From Thiopseudomonas acetoxidans (lineage in GTDB: Bacteria > Pseudomonadota > Gammaproteobacteria > Pseudomonadales > Pseudomonadaceae): a DNA stretch of 64,000 bases. The notes beneath the pieces were generated by a model. That model saw only the letters and a list, made by a program, of their open reading frames with translations. It ran no database searches and had not been told where the DNA came from. Positions 17,467-26,283 of the stretch are shown here, piece after piece (positions within the stretch are counted from its first letter, which is position 1; every line of letters begins with the position of its first letter). Both the position numbers and the translations under genes were made by a program. The stretch spans positions 186,001 to 250,000 of the forward strand of contig NZ_JAUCDY010000001.1 in the NCBI RefSeq assembly GCF_030362935.1, written 5' to 3'.

Positions 17467-17676
17467 TTAAAGCGGCTGAACTTTGTCTGCCTGCATACCT
17501 TTTTGGCCTTCAACAGCCTCGAAACTTACTTTCTGTCCTTCCTGTAAGCTTTTAAAGCCGTTGCCTTCAATGGCACGAAAATGGACAAATAAGTCTGGGC
17601 CGCTTTCTGGAGTGATAAAACCAAAACCTTTGGCGTCGTTAAACCACTTAACGGTACCAGTCTGGCGAGTAGTCAT
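17467..17676 (-). CDS. Cold-shock protein (CspA family)
   Basis: 69 residues from ATG 17676 (MTTRQTGTVKWFNDAKGFGF); the longer frame upstream is non-coding leader. RNP1 KGFGFITP and RNP2 DLFVHF are both present. It is a single-domain RNA/ssDNA chaperone. The leader between the putative promoter and the start is about 220 nt, as in cold-shock genes with a temperature-sensing 5' UTR. Confidence 0.96.
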   Translation of the reverse strand: MTTRQTGTVKWFNDAKGFGFITPESGPDLFVHFRAIEGNGFKSLQEGQKVSFEAVEGQKGMQADKVQPL

Positions 17677-17897
17677 AACTTGCATCCTTTGAAACTTAAT
17701 TGAATTGCACGCTAAATGCGTATGGACTGGATGCAAAGAAAGCGGTCGAGCAGGGTGTAGCAAGGCGTATTAAGGGCACAAAAGCATGCTTTTGGTAGAA
17801 CTTAAACAGCTACTGCGTTAGGTCATTTCAACGGCAACCTATGCAATCACAGTGGTTTAACTCTAAGGGACGTTTTGTCTAAAACCAAGGTGGTCGA

Positions 17898-17952
17898 ATT
17901 AGACAAAGGGCTAGTTTGCGTCAAAAAACTGGTGGTTCTTGATATAAGTCAA
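17898..17952 (-). promoter_or_regulatory. Putative csp promoter with ANR/FNR-like site
   Basis: Minus-strand -35 TTGACG (17924-17919), 15-base spacer and -10 TCTAAT (17903-17898). Fifteen bases upstream lies TTGATATAAGTCAA (17939-17952), matching 9 of 10 defined positions of TTGAT-N4-ATCAA. A 9-bp inverted repeat (TTTGTCTAA / TTAGACAAA, 17874-17907) overlaps the start region. The rest of 17677-18027 holds no gene, only a hairpin near 17979-18015 past the fumarase stop. Confidence 0.5.
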
Positions 17953-18027
17953 ATTTGCAGGCGTGCCGGAATCTGTAGCCAGCTGTGCGAGCGATTAGCC
18001 CGCACAGCGGCTATGCCAAAGCTTGAG

Positions 18028-19548
18028 TTAGATTTCTAGCGCAAGACTTTCAGCAATTTTCTTTTTCCACACCTGTGGGCCAGTGATGTGCACGGACTCA
18101 CCAGAGCTATCGACTGCTACAGTGACGGGCATATCTTTGACTTCAAACTCGTAGATGGCTTCCATCCCCAAGTCAGCAAAGGCCGCAGTGCGTGATTTTT
18201 TAATGGCTTGCGACACCAGATACGCCGCGCCGCCTACAGCCATCAGGTACACGGCTTTGTTGTCTTTAATGGCTTCAATAGCGATTGGTCCACGTTCGGA
18301 TTTACCAATCATGCCCAGCAGTCCGGTGGACTCCAGCACCTGGCGGGTGAATTTATCCATACGGGTTGCAGTCGTCGGGCCAGCCGGTCCAACCACTTCG
18401 TCACGCACGGGATCAACCGGGCCAACGTAGTAAATAAAGCGACCCTTCAAGTCAACCGGCAACTCTTCGCCCGCGTCGAGCATATCCACAATGCGCTTGT
18501 GCGCGGCGTCACGACCGGTGAGCATTTTACCGTTCAGTAGCAGGGTTTCGCCCGGCTTCCAGCTTTGTACCTCTTCCGGCGTGATGGTGTCGAGATTTAC
18601 GCGGCGTGCGGTAGGGCCCGCATCCCACACGATGTCTGGGAAAGCGTCCAAGTCAGGAGCTTCCAGCGCAGCAGGGCCAGAACCGTCCAGGGTGAAATGC
18701 ACGTGACGGGTCGCGGCGCAGTTCGGAATAATACAGACCGGCAGTGAAGCGGCATGCGTGGGGTAGTCTTTGATTTTGATGTCCAGCACGGTGGTCAAAC
18801 CGCCCAGGCCCTGTGCACCAATACCCAGTTGGTTCACTTTTTCAAAAATTTCTAAACGCAGTTCTTCTACGCGGTTTTGTGCGCCGCGCTCTTGCAGTTC
18901 ATGAATATCAATGGGATCCATCAAGGATTCTTTGGCCAGAATGGCCGCTTTTTCGGCGGTACCGCCAATGCCGATGCCGAGCATGCCAGGTGGACACCAG
19001 CCTGCACCCATCTCAGGAACAGTTTTTAACACCCAGTCAACAATGGAGTCAGAAGGGTTAAGCATGGCCATTTTGGCTTTGTTTTCTGAGCCACCGCCCT
19101 TGGCGGCAATATCTAGCTCGATGGTGTTGCCAGGGACGATGCTGTAATGGATGACTGCTGGGGTATTGTCTTTGGTGTTTTTACGCGCACCAGCCGGGTC
19201 GGCCAAAATAGAGGCACGTAAAATGTTGTCTGGGTTGCTGTACGCACGACGCACGCCTTCGTTGATCATGTCATCGAGACCCATGGTCGCGCCGTCCCAT
19301 TTTACATCCATGCCCACGCGGGCAAACACGGTGACGATACCTGTGTCCTGACACAGCGGACGATGGCCAGTGGCGCTCATGCGTGAGTTAATGAGAATTT
19401 GCGCCATGGAGTCTTTAGCCGCGGGGGATTCCTCGCGCTCGTAGGCTTGGTGCATGGCTTGGATAAAGTCGAGCGGGTGGTAGTAAGAAATATACTGTAA
19501 GGCGTCAGCGACGCTTTGAATCAAATCGTCTTGCTTAATGGCGGCCAT
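18028..19548 (-). CDS. fum: Fumarate hydratase, class I (4Fe-4S)
   Basis: 506 residues, in one chain as in FumA/FumB type enzymes. It has N-terminal RPLCQDTGIVTVFARVG and later CIIPNCAATRH and GGAAYLVSQAIKK blocks, with cluster cysteines in the first two. It interconverts fumarate and malate. Iron-sulfur fumarases are oxygen- and iron-sensitive, which fits a genome with fumarate reductase and a Fur-regulated sRNA. It is transcribed alone, its promoter region shared with divergent hsdR. Confidence 0.94.
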   Translation of the reverse strand: MAAIKQDDLIQSVADALQYISYYHPLDFIQAMHQAYEREESPAAKDSMAQILINSRMSATGHRPLCQDTGIVTVFARVGMDVKWDGATMGLDDMINEGVRRAYSNPDNILRASILADPAGARKNTKDNTPAVIHYSIVPGNTIELDIAAKGGGSENKAKMAMLNPSDSIVDWVLKTVPEMGAGWCPPGMLGIGIGGTAEKAAILAKESLMDPIDIHELQERGAQNRVEELRLEIFEKVNQLGIGAQGLGGLTTVLDIKIKDYPTHAASLPVCIIPNCAATRHVHFTLDGSGPAALEAPDLDAFPDIVWDAGPTARRVNLDTITPEEVQSWKPGETLLLNGKMLTGRDAAHKRIVDMLDAGEELPVDLKGRFIYYVGPVDPVRDEVVGPAGPTTATRMDKFTRQVLESTGLLGMIGKSERGPIAIEAIKDNKAVYLMAVGGAAYLVSQAIKKSRTAAFADLGMEAIYEFEVKDMPVTVAVDSSGESVHITGPQVWKKKIAESLALEI

Positions 19549-19848
19549 GTAGCGCTCCTTAGGTTAGCCAGCCCTGCGCTTAATAATAATGCCCAAGGCT
19601 GTGAAATATTAAGCCTGCCATTATAGCGCCAAAAACCAGAACGCGCACAGCAAGGTCGTAGGACTTTAAGGTGGGTGGTTAATACTGACAGTGGCGTAGG
19701 GGCAGTATTTATAGCTACATGTTCAAAGGAACGTAAAAAAGTAATCTTGTTTTTTAGCGATACTAATACTTATTAGGCCACTACAGGCCGTCTAAAATAC
19801 TTGATAGACTGCGTAAGTTATTTAACTGCCTGTACCAAGGACGAAGCC
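19549..19848. other. Divergent intergenic region fum / hsdR
   Basis: About 300 bases between the fumarase start and the hsdR start. The half nearer hsdR is AT-rich and probably holds its promoter. An AAGGA ribosome site lies 8 bases before hsdR. No RNA gene, integrase or attachment repeat was seen here. This is the left border of the defence island. Confidence 0.5.
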
Positions 19849-22656
19849 ATGGTTAATCAATCTCCCGAACAAAAAGCGCGCGATAACATTGACCAAATGC
19901 TGGCCAAGGCAGGCTGGTTGGTGCAGAACAAAAAAAGCATCAACCTGAATTTGGGGGCAGGCATTGCGGTGCGCGAATATCAAACCGATGTTGGCCCCGC
20001 TGACTATGTTCTTTTTGTAAACCGCCAAGCCGTCGGCGTGATTGAAGCCAAGCCCGAGTCCTGGGGTGAAAAAATCACTACGGTAGAAGAGCAATCCCAA
20101 GGCTACGCCAACGCCAGCCTAAAGTGGGTGCACAATAAAGAAGCCTTGCGCTTTGTTTACGAAAGCACGGGCGTTATCACGCGCTTTACCGATGGCGCTG
20201 ATCCCAACCCACGCTCACGCGAAGTGTTTAATTTTCACCGCCCAGAATCCTTAGCAGGCTGGTTACGCGAAACAAAAAGCTTTCGCGCGCGCTTGCAAGA
20301 CATGCCACCTTTGCCCACCGAAGGGCTGCGCGATTGCCAAATAAACGCCATCAGCAATCTGGAGCAATCACTTAAAGACGACAGGCCACGCGCGTTAATT
20401 CAAATGGCCACAGGCGCAGGCAAAACCTTTACCGCCATTACGGCTAGCTATCGTTTATTAAAAGAGCCAGTGAGCGCCAAACGCATTTTGTTTTTAGTGG
20501 ATACCAAAAACTTAGGCGAGCAGGCCGAACAAGAGTTTATGACCTTTGTGCCTAATGATGACAACCGCAAATTCACCGAGCTATACAGTGTGCAGCGCCT
20601 AAAAAGCTCACACATCAGCACCGACTCCCAAGTGTATATCAGCACCATTCAGCGCATGTATTCCATGCTCAAAGATGAGCCGTTAGATGAATCACTGGAA
20701 GAGCAAAACCCCGCTGAACAACTCACCAAGCCGAAAGAGCCTTTACCCGTGGTGTATAACGCCAAAATTCCACCCGAATTTTTTGACGTCATTATTATCG
20801 ACGAATGCCATCGCTCTATTTACAACCTCTGGCGACAAGTAATTGAATATTTTGATGCGTACCTCGTTGGCTTAACCGCCACCCCCGATGCGCGTACGTT
20901 CGGTTTTTTCCGTAAAAACGTCGTCAGCGAATACAGCCATGAAAAAGCCGTGGCCGATGGCGTCAACGTAGGTAACGAAGTCTTTATTATCGAAACAGAA
21001 AAAACACTACAAGGCGGCACCATTACCGCCAAGCAGCAAGTTGAAAAGCGTGAACGCACCACACGGCGCAAGCGTTGGGAAATCCAAGACGAAGACGAAG
21101 CTTACAGCGCCAAGCAGCTTGACCGCGACATCGTTAACCCCGACCAAATTCGCACGGTCATCCGCACCTTTAAAAATTCGCTACCGATAATGTTTCCTGG
21201 CCGAGCAGAAGTGCCCAAAACCTTAGTGTTTGCCAAAACCGACAGCCACGCCGATGACATCATCCAAATTATTCGTGAAGAGTTTGGTGGCAGTAACCAG
21301 TTCTGTAAAAAAGTCACCTATCGCGTAGCCAACGACAAACTCGATACCGAAGGCAAGGTATTAGAAAAAGGTGAAGACCCTGCCACCATTCTGGCGCAGT
21401 TACGCAACGACTATTACCCGCGCATTGCCGTGACCGTTGATATGATTGCCACCGGCACCGATGTTAAAGCGCTGGAATGCCTGCTGTTTATGCGCGATGT
21501 AAAAAGCAAAAATTATTTTGAACAAATGAAAGGCCGTGGCACCCGTACGCTGGATAAAGATAACCTGCAAAAAGTCACGCCCTCCGCACAAAGTGCTAAA
21601 ACCCACTATGTGATTGTTGATGCCATCGGCGTAACCAAATCCATAAAAACCGCCAGCCGCCCGTTAATTACCAAGCCCAGTGTGGCGCTGAAAGACCTAG
21701 CCATGGGCGTGATGATGGGCGCCAGCGACAGCGACACCGTGTCGTCTTTAGCTGGGCGCTTAGCGCGCCTCGATAAACAACTGGATGACAAAGAACGCGC
21801 CCGCATAGCCGAAAAAGCAGGCGGCGTGCCTTTATTAACCATTGTTGGCGAGCTATTTAACGCCATCGACGGCGACAATGTAGAGCGCAAAGCCCTAGAC
21901 ATTGCAGGCTTGCCCGAAGGCGCCGATCCTGGCGATGCTAACCGCGACAAAGCCCAAGCTGAACTGGTGGGCGAAGTCGCTAAAGTGTTTAACGGCGAGC
22001 TGATAGAGCTGATTGACACCATTCGCCGTGATAAAGAACAAACCGTGGTGCATGACGATTTAGACGAGCTGGTAAAGGCAGAATGGGCAGGCGATACCGA
22101 AGAAAACGCCCAAGCACTCACGCAAGAGTTTGCCGACTACCTTGCCGAACACGCCAACACCATTGATGCGTTAACTATTTATTTCCATACCCCCGCACGG
22201 CGCAGCGAAGTTACCTTTACACAAATAAAAGCCTTGTTAGAGCAAATCAAACAAGAACGCCCCAAACTTGCACCTTTGCGTGTGTGGCAAGCCTATGCGC
22301 ACCTCGATAGCTATAAAGGCACAACGCCTGTTGCCGAGCTAACCGCTTTAGTCGCCTTAATTCGCCGCGTGTGTGGCATTGATAGCAGCATTACGCCGTT
22401 TGATGCCACCGTGCGCAAAAACTTTCAAAGCTGGATCATGCAATACCACGCAGGCGATAGAGAAAAGTTTAATGAACAACAAATGGCATGGCTGCGTTTA
22501 ATACGCGACCACATTACCGACTCCACGCACTTTGAACGTGAAGACCTCGACAACACACCCTTTGATGCCCAAGGCGGCCTAGGGCGCATGTATCAATTAT
22601 TTGGAGACAAGATGGATTGGATAATTGAAGTCATGAATCGGGAGCTGGTGGCGTGA
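19849..22656 (+). CDS. hsdR: Type I restriction enzyme, restriction subunit HsdR
   Basis: 935 residues from ATG 19849. The N-terminal nuclease motif has Asp52 (GPADYVLF) and Glu66-x-Lys68 (VIEAK). Then come a helicase domain with Walker A ATGAGKT (187-193), DECHR (318-322) and the TGTD / QMKGRGTR motifs, and a C-terminal EcoEI-like domain. HsdR translocates DNA and cuts at a distance when bound to HsdM2S. The codon style is GC-rich and unlike the following AT-rich genes. Its stop overlaps a possible GTG start for the next gene. The cognate hsdM is 7.5 kb downstream. Confidence 0.95.
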   Translation: MVNQSPEQKARDNIDQMLAKAGWLVQNKKSINLNLGAGIAVREYQTDVGPADYVLFVNRQAVGVIEAKPESWGEKITTVEEQSQGYANASLKWVHNKEALRFVYESTGVITRFTDGADPNPRSREVFNFHRPESLAGWLRETKSFRARLQDMPPLPTEGLRDCQINAISNLEQSLKDDRPRALIQMATGAGKTFTAITASYRLLKEPVSAKRILFLVDTKNLGEQAEQEFMTFVPNDDNRKFTELYSVQRLKSSHISTDSQVYISTIQRMYSMLKDEPLDESLEEQNPAEQLTKPKEPLPVVYNAKIPPEFFDVIIIDECHRSIYNLWRQVIEYFDAYLVGLTATPDARTFGFFRKNVVSEYSHEKAVADGVNVGNEVFIIETEKTLQGGTITAKQQVEKRERTTRRKRWEIQDEDEAYSAKQLDRDIVNPDQIRTVIRTFKNSLPIMFPGRAEVPKTLVFAKTDSHADDIIQIIREEFGGSNQFCKKVTYRVANDKLDTEGKVLEKGEDPATILAQLRNDYYPRIAVTVDMIATGTDVKALECLLFMRDVKSKNYFEQMKGRGTRTLDKDNLQKVTPSAQSAKTHYVIVDAIGVTKSIKTASRPLITKPSVALKDLAMGVMMGASDSDTVSSLAGRLARLDKQLDDKERARIAEKAGGVPLLTIVGELFNAIDGDNVERKALDIAGLPEGADPGDANRDKAQAELVGEVAKVFNGELIELIDTIRRDKEQTVVHDDLDELVKAEWAGDTEENAQALTQEFADYLAEHANTIDALTIYFHTPARRSEVTFTQIKALLEQIKQERPKLAPLRVWQAYAHLDSYKGTTPVAELTALVALIRRVCGIDSSITPFDATVRKNFQSWIMQYHAGDREKFNEQQMAWLRLIRDHITDSTHFEREDLDNTPFDAQGGLGRMYQLFGDKMDWIIEVMNRELVA

Positions 22657-22670
22657 CAGGTGTAAGATCT

Positions 22671-22883
22671 ATGAAGTCAAAATCATTTGATGCCGCTAAT
22701 TTTTTAGAAACCAACGATGATATCCAAGAGTTTCTAGCACAGGCAGCAAGCACTGGCGATACTAAGCATTTATCACACTGTTTAAATATTGCGATACGCG
22801 CTCGTGGTACGAAAGAAGTTATTAACGTAGCAGCACGAAATACCCTTAACAACAAAGCCAAAATCAGCACCAGTGATAAATAG
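22671..22883 (+). CDS. Truncated orphan addiction-module antidote
   Basis: 70 residues from ATG 22671 (MKSKSFDAANFLETNDDIQEF); a GTG at 22653 overlapping the hsdR stop is an alternative. The first 50 residues match the HigA-like antidote family of RelE/HigB-type pairs: FDAANFLET, AQAASTGDTKHLSHCLNIAIRARG. Family members usually continue through a helix-turn-helix to about 95-100 residues, with a GLxRESLYKAL-like motif. Here the tail becomes VAARNTLNNKAKISTSDK and stops. No toxin gene is adjacent. It may be a decayed antitoxin or one kept as a linker in the hsdR-hsdS operon. Confidence 0.65.
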   Translation: MKSKSFDAANFLETNDDIQEFLAQAASTGDTKHLSHCLNIAIRARGTKEVINVAARNTLNNKAKISTSDK

Positions 22884-22892
22884 GAAAGAGAA

Positions 22893-24362
22893 TTGAGTAA
22901 TAGTAAAGGTGAATTTGGGACTGATGGTGTGGTTAATAAGGATTTACCGCAAGGTTGGACACTTTATCCGCTAGAGGAAGTTGTAGAAATACATAACAGC
23001 CTCAGAAAACCAATTAATGCTTCCGAAAGGAGTAAGCGAGACGGAATTTATCCATATTATGGTGCGACAGGGCAAGTTGGTTGGATTGATGATTTTAGGC
23101 AAGATGGGGAGTATGTGCTCTTAGGAGAAGATGGAGCACCATTTTTAGATATTACAAAAGACAAAGCATATATTGTTTCAGGAAAATGCTGGGTAAATAA
23201 CCACGCGCATGTTTTAAAGGGACAAAAAGGAAAGTGCTTAAATAAATATTTATTGCACTCCTTGAATCAAACGGACTTTCGCAGCTTAGTCAATGGAACA
23301 ACAAGGCTGAAGCTTACACAGGCTTCGTTGCGGAAAATACCTATTAATCTGGCGCCGCTCGATGTACAAGAAAGTATCGTCGCCAAAATCGAAGAACTTT
23401 TCTCCGAACTCGACAGCGGCATTGCATCACTAAAAACCGCCCAAGAACAACTCAAAATCTACCGCCAATCACTGCTTAAACACGCCTTTGAAGGCAAACT
23501 CACCGAACAATGGCGCAAAGACAACGCCAGCAAACTCGAAACTCCAGAACAACTCCTCGCCCGCATCCAAACCGAACGCGAAACCCGCTACCAGCAACAA
23601 CTAGAAGAATGGAAACAAGCAGTCAAAGACTGGGAAGAAAAAGGAAAAGAAGGGAAAAGGCCGAGCAAACCAGCGATTCATAAGCCACTAAGTAGGATAT
23701 CTGCTGAAGAGCTGGAGGTTCTGCCTGAGCTTCCAAAGGAGTGGAGCTATATTCGTTTAGCTGAAATTGCAGCGATTAACTCAGGAATGTCTGTTAGCAA
23801 AAATCGTAAACTAGCTGATCCAATAGAAGTAAATTATTTACGTGTGGCAAATGTTCAGCGTGGGTATTTAGATTTATCCGAAATAAAGTCTATGAATATA
23901 GAGATGGTAGACTTGCCACGTTTACAGTTAGAAATAAATGATGTGTTATTCAATGAAGGTGGCGATTTAGATAAGCTCGGAAGAGGCTGGATTTGGGAAG
24001 GTCAGGTATCGCAATGCATAACACAAAACCACGTGTTTCGTGCGTCTCCATTCGTGAATGAAAAATATCATGCGAAATTTATTTCTTATTGGGGTAATTC
24101 CTTTGGGCGAGACTATTTTGAAAGTGGAGGCAAACAAACTACCAACCTTGCTTCTATCAACAAAACTGTGTTGAGCAACTTCCCAATTCCATTGACTTCG
24201 TTCACAGAACAAAAAGAAATCGTAAATCAGCTGGAAGAAAAACTATCCATCATCGAACAAAACGAAAAAGAAATCGAAAGGGCTTTAGCCAAAGCAGAAC
24301 TACTGCGACAATCCATACTTAAAAAAGCGTTTTCGGGAAAGCTCATTTTGACAGAGGAATAA
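22893..24362 (+). CDS. hsdS: Type I restriction enzyme, specificity subunit HsdS
   Basis: 489 residues from a TTG start preceded by AGGAAAGAG. Two target-recognition domains: TRD1 about residues 18-150 and TRD2 about 285-440. Each is followed by a helical spacer repeat (AKIEELFSELDSGIASL.QAL.-type and NQLEEKLSIIEQNEKEI), both ending in RQSxLKxAFxGKL. It sets the recognition sequence for HsdRMS. The two TRDs are AT-rich while the first spacer region has the GC-rich codon style of hsdR, a mosaic that suggests TRD exchange. Confidence 0.94.
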   Translation: MSNSKGEFGTDGVVNKDLPQGWTLYPLEEVVEIHNSLRKPINASERSKRDGIYPYYGATGQVGWIDDFRQDGEYVLLGEDGAPFLDITKDKAYIVSGKCWVNNHAHVLKGQKGKCLNKYLLHSLNQTDFRSLVNGTTRLKLTQASLRKIPINLAPLDVQESIVAKIEELFSELDSGIASLKTAQEQLKIYRQSLLKHAFEGKLTEQWRKDNASKLETPEQLLARIQTERETRYQQQLEEWKQAVKDWEEKGKEGKRPSKPAIHKPLSRISAEELEVLPELPKEWSYIRLAEIAAINSGMSVSKNRKLADPIEVNYLRVANVQRGYLDLSEIKSMNIEMVDLPRLQLEINDVLFNEGGDLDKLGRGWIWEGQVSQCITQNHVFRASPFVNEKYHAKFISYWGNSFGRDYFESGGKQTTNLASINKTVLSNFPIPLTSFTEQKEIVNQLEEKLSIIEQNEKEIERALAKAELLRQSILKKAFSGKLILTEE

Positions 24363-24368
24363 AATGAA

Positions 24369-26273
24369 ATGAACGAAATTGAATTGAACTTTGTTTCACT
24401 ATTCCAACAAAGTAGAGGTGGAACTATTTATAGGAAAATAATAACTGATAGTTCTTCTTTCAAAGAAAAAGAAAGCTTCCGTACGAGACTGCCTGCTCAC
24501 AAAGGAGCAGTGCAGTGGGATCTGTTTGATATTTCTTTTGAGGAAAGGGAGGGTTATGAAGCATATGTATTTGATTATACTGAAAATCCAATATTAGCTG
24601 TTCATATGATATATAGAGAGCTTTTATTGGTTTTGGGATCAAACACTAGCGATGTTAATTACTATACCCCAGAAAAAGCAATCCGGTTGAAGGAAGTTTG
24701 CTTTATAGTAGAAAGATTTGATGAAGGTAATGCGGAGGTCATTGTAAGGCCGTACTATTTAAAATCTAAGAAGTTGTTTGGCTTTTTACTTGAACATAAG
24801 TTTAGCCTTAAAGATGAGCAGCCTTTTAACAAAAAAACTCAAATTAGAAGCTACTCGCTTGATAAATCGGGGCGGCCAAATGTTTTCTTTTATAAAGATA
24901 AAAAACAGATACTTGATAGGTTTTTAAAAGAAACTTTATACCCTCTACTTTCCAAGTCTGATCTAGATTTCAACACAAAATTTACTACCTTAAGTGCAGA
25001 AAAGCTTGATGTTAAAACATATATTGTAGGGGGTGGAAAGACCGCTACATCTCAATTTATGGGGATAAAAAGTAATGGCCCTTACAGGCGCCTAGATGCT
25101 AACCCTCGTTACTTATTTGTTTTTTCGGAGCAAACAAGAACGCTTGCTAGAGATATTTATACTGGGTTGACAGGGAAGCTTTTTCCTGGCCAGTTTTCTG
25201 GCTTGGATGAAATGTTTTCTTTACCAATATATAAAGATATTGTTGAACACCATTTGGTAACAAAGTTTAATGAACAGTCTATTCTGGATATTGAAAATCA
25301 GGTTTGTAAGCTGAAATCATCATATCCACAAGATAAAATTATGCTTGTTGCTGTTCTTCCGCGAGGCTTTAAAGGAGTGGATTCAGCTTTTGATGCCTAT
25401 GGGCATATTAAGTTAATGGCTCTTAAGAATAATACCTATTGCCAAGTTGTAACTGAAGATACGTTTTTTGAAAAGAATAAATTAAAATGGTCAATATCAA
25501 ATATTGGGTTGCAGATTTTTAGTAAACTCGGAGGAGCTCCATGGCTTGTTAAGCCAGCGAAGAGTAGCTGCTTGATTTTTGGAATTGGCAGTGTTCAAGA
25601 GATGGAGCATGGCAATATAAAAAAATATACAGCTTATACTGTATGTTTAGATTCAAGTGGTGATTTTAAATATATAAAACCATTATCCACGTCTGATAAT
25701 GAAGAATCTTATCTTGAGAGTTTAAAAAACAATTTAAGCCAGGTTATGTCGAGTGAAGAGAGCGGTCGATATAGCTCGCTTGTACTACATCTACCATACA
25801 AAATTAGTAGAAAGGAAATAGACGTTATTAAAGACGTTGTTTCAGAGTTAAAAAAAGAAACATGTGAAGTGATTGTCGTACGGATGAACACTAAGCATAA
25901 GTTTCTTGGGTTTAGCGCACATAATACCTGTGTACCTTATGAAAGCTCATATATACAACTTTCGAGAAGTGAGTTTTTAGTGTGGCCTGAAGGGTTGCAG
26001 TATGGAAAAGAAGTGTTGAACAAACGTATATCAGAGCCCTTATATATCGACTTTATTGAGTCAAAAGAAAATTGGGAAACAAAGAAAGAATGTCTTCAAG
26101 ATATACTAAACTTGACGGGCGCTAACTGGCGCGGTTTTAATTCGAAAGCCCTGCCTATTTCCATTCTTTATTCTCGGTTAATAGCTAAATTTATGAAGGA
26201 GTTCTCTCACTTGGAAAATGTCAGCGACATGAGCATTGTAAGCGCAGATTCTGTTGCACCTTGGTTTTTATAA
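24369..26273 (+). CDS. Prokaryotic Argonaute-like protein (MID-PIWI), inactive
   Basis: 634 residues. The C-terminal half reads as MID-PIWI: NPRYLFVFSEQTR (245-257), the MID pocket pattern Y344-GHIK-LMALK-QVV (Gln359), KLGGAPWLV (386-394, the PIWI entry signature) and the final NWRGF-LPISILYSRLIAKFM segment. It ends in APWFL, a hydrophobic tail like that of Argonautes. The first catalytic Asp is replaced (FGIGSVQ, Gly407), and the RDG-like second site reads LHLPYKIS, so slicing is unlikely. Residues 1-230 look like N/L1/L2 with no evident PAZ (SYSLDKSGRPNVFFY). It is AT-rich and followed 10 bases later by the SIR2 gene. The family call is inference from motifs; a long-B or PAZ-less type fits best. 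Confidence 0.82.
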   Translation: MNEIELNFVSLFQQSRGGTIYRKIITDSSSFKEKESFRTRLPAHKGAVQWDLFDISFEEREGYEAYVFDYTENPILAVHMIYRELLLVLGSNTSDVNYYTPEKAIRLKEVCFIVERFDEGNAEVIVRPYYLKSKKLFGFLLEHKFSLKDEQPFNKKTQIRSYSLDKSGRPNVFFYKDKKQILDRFLKETLYPLLSKSDLDFNTKFTTLSAEKLDVKTYIVGGGKTATSQFMGIKSNGPYRRLDANPRYLFVFSEQTRTLARDIYTGLTGKLFPGQFSGLDEMFSLPIYKDIVEHHLVTKFNEQSILDIENQVCKLKSSYPQDKIMLVAVLPRGFKGVDSAFDAYGHIKLMALKNNTYCQVVTEDTFFEKNKLKWSISNIGLQIFSKLGGAPWLVKPAKSSCLIFGIGSVQEMEHGNIKKYTAYTVCLDSSGDFKYIKPLSTSDNEESYLESLKNNLSQVMSSEESGRYSSLVLHLPYKISRKEIDVIKDVVSELKKETCEVIVVRMNTKHKFLGFSAHNTCVPYESSYIQLSRSEFLVWPEGLQYGKEVLNKRISEPLYIDFIESKENWETKKECLQDILNLTGANWRGFNSKALPISILYSRLIAKFMKEFSHLENVSDMSIVSADSVAPWFL

Positions 26274-26283
26274 GGAGGATGAG

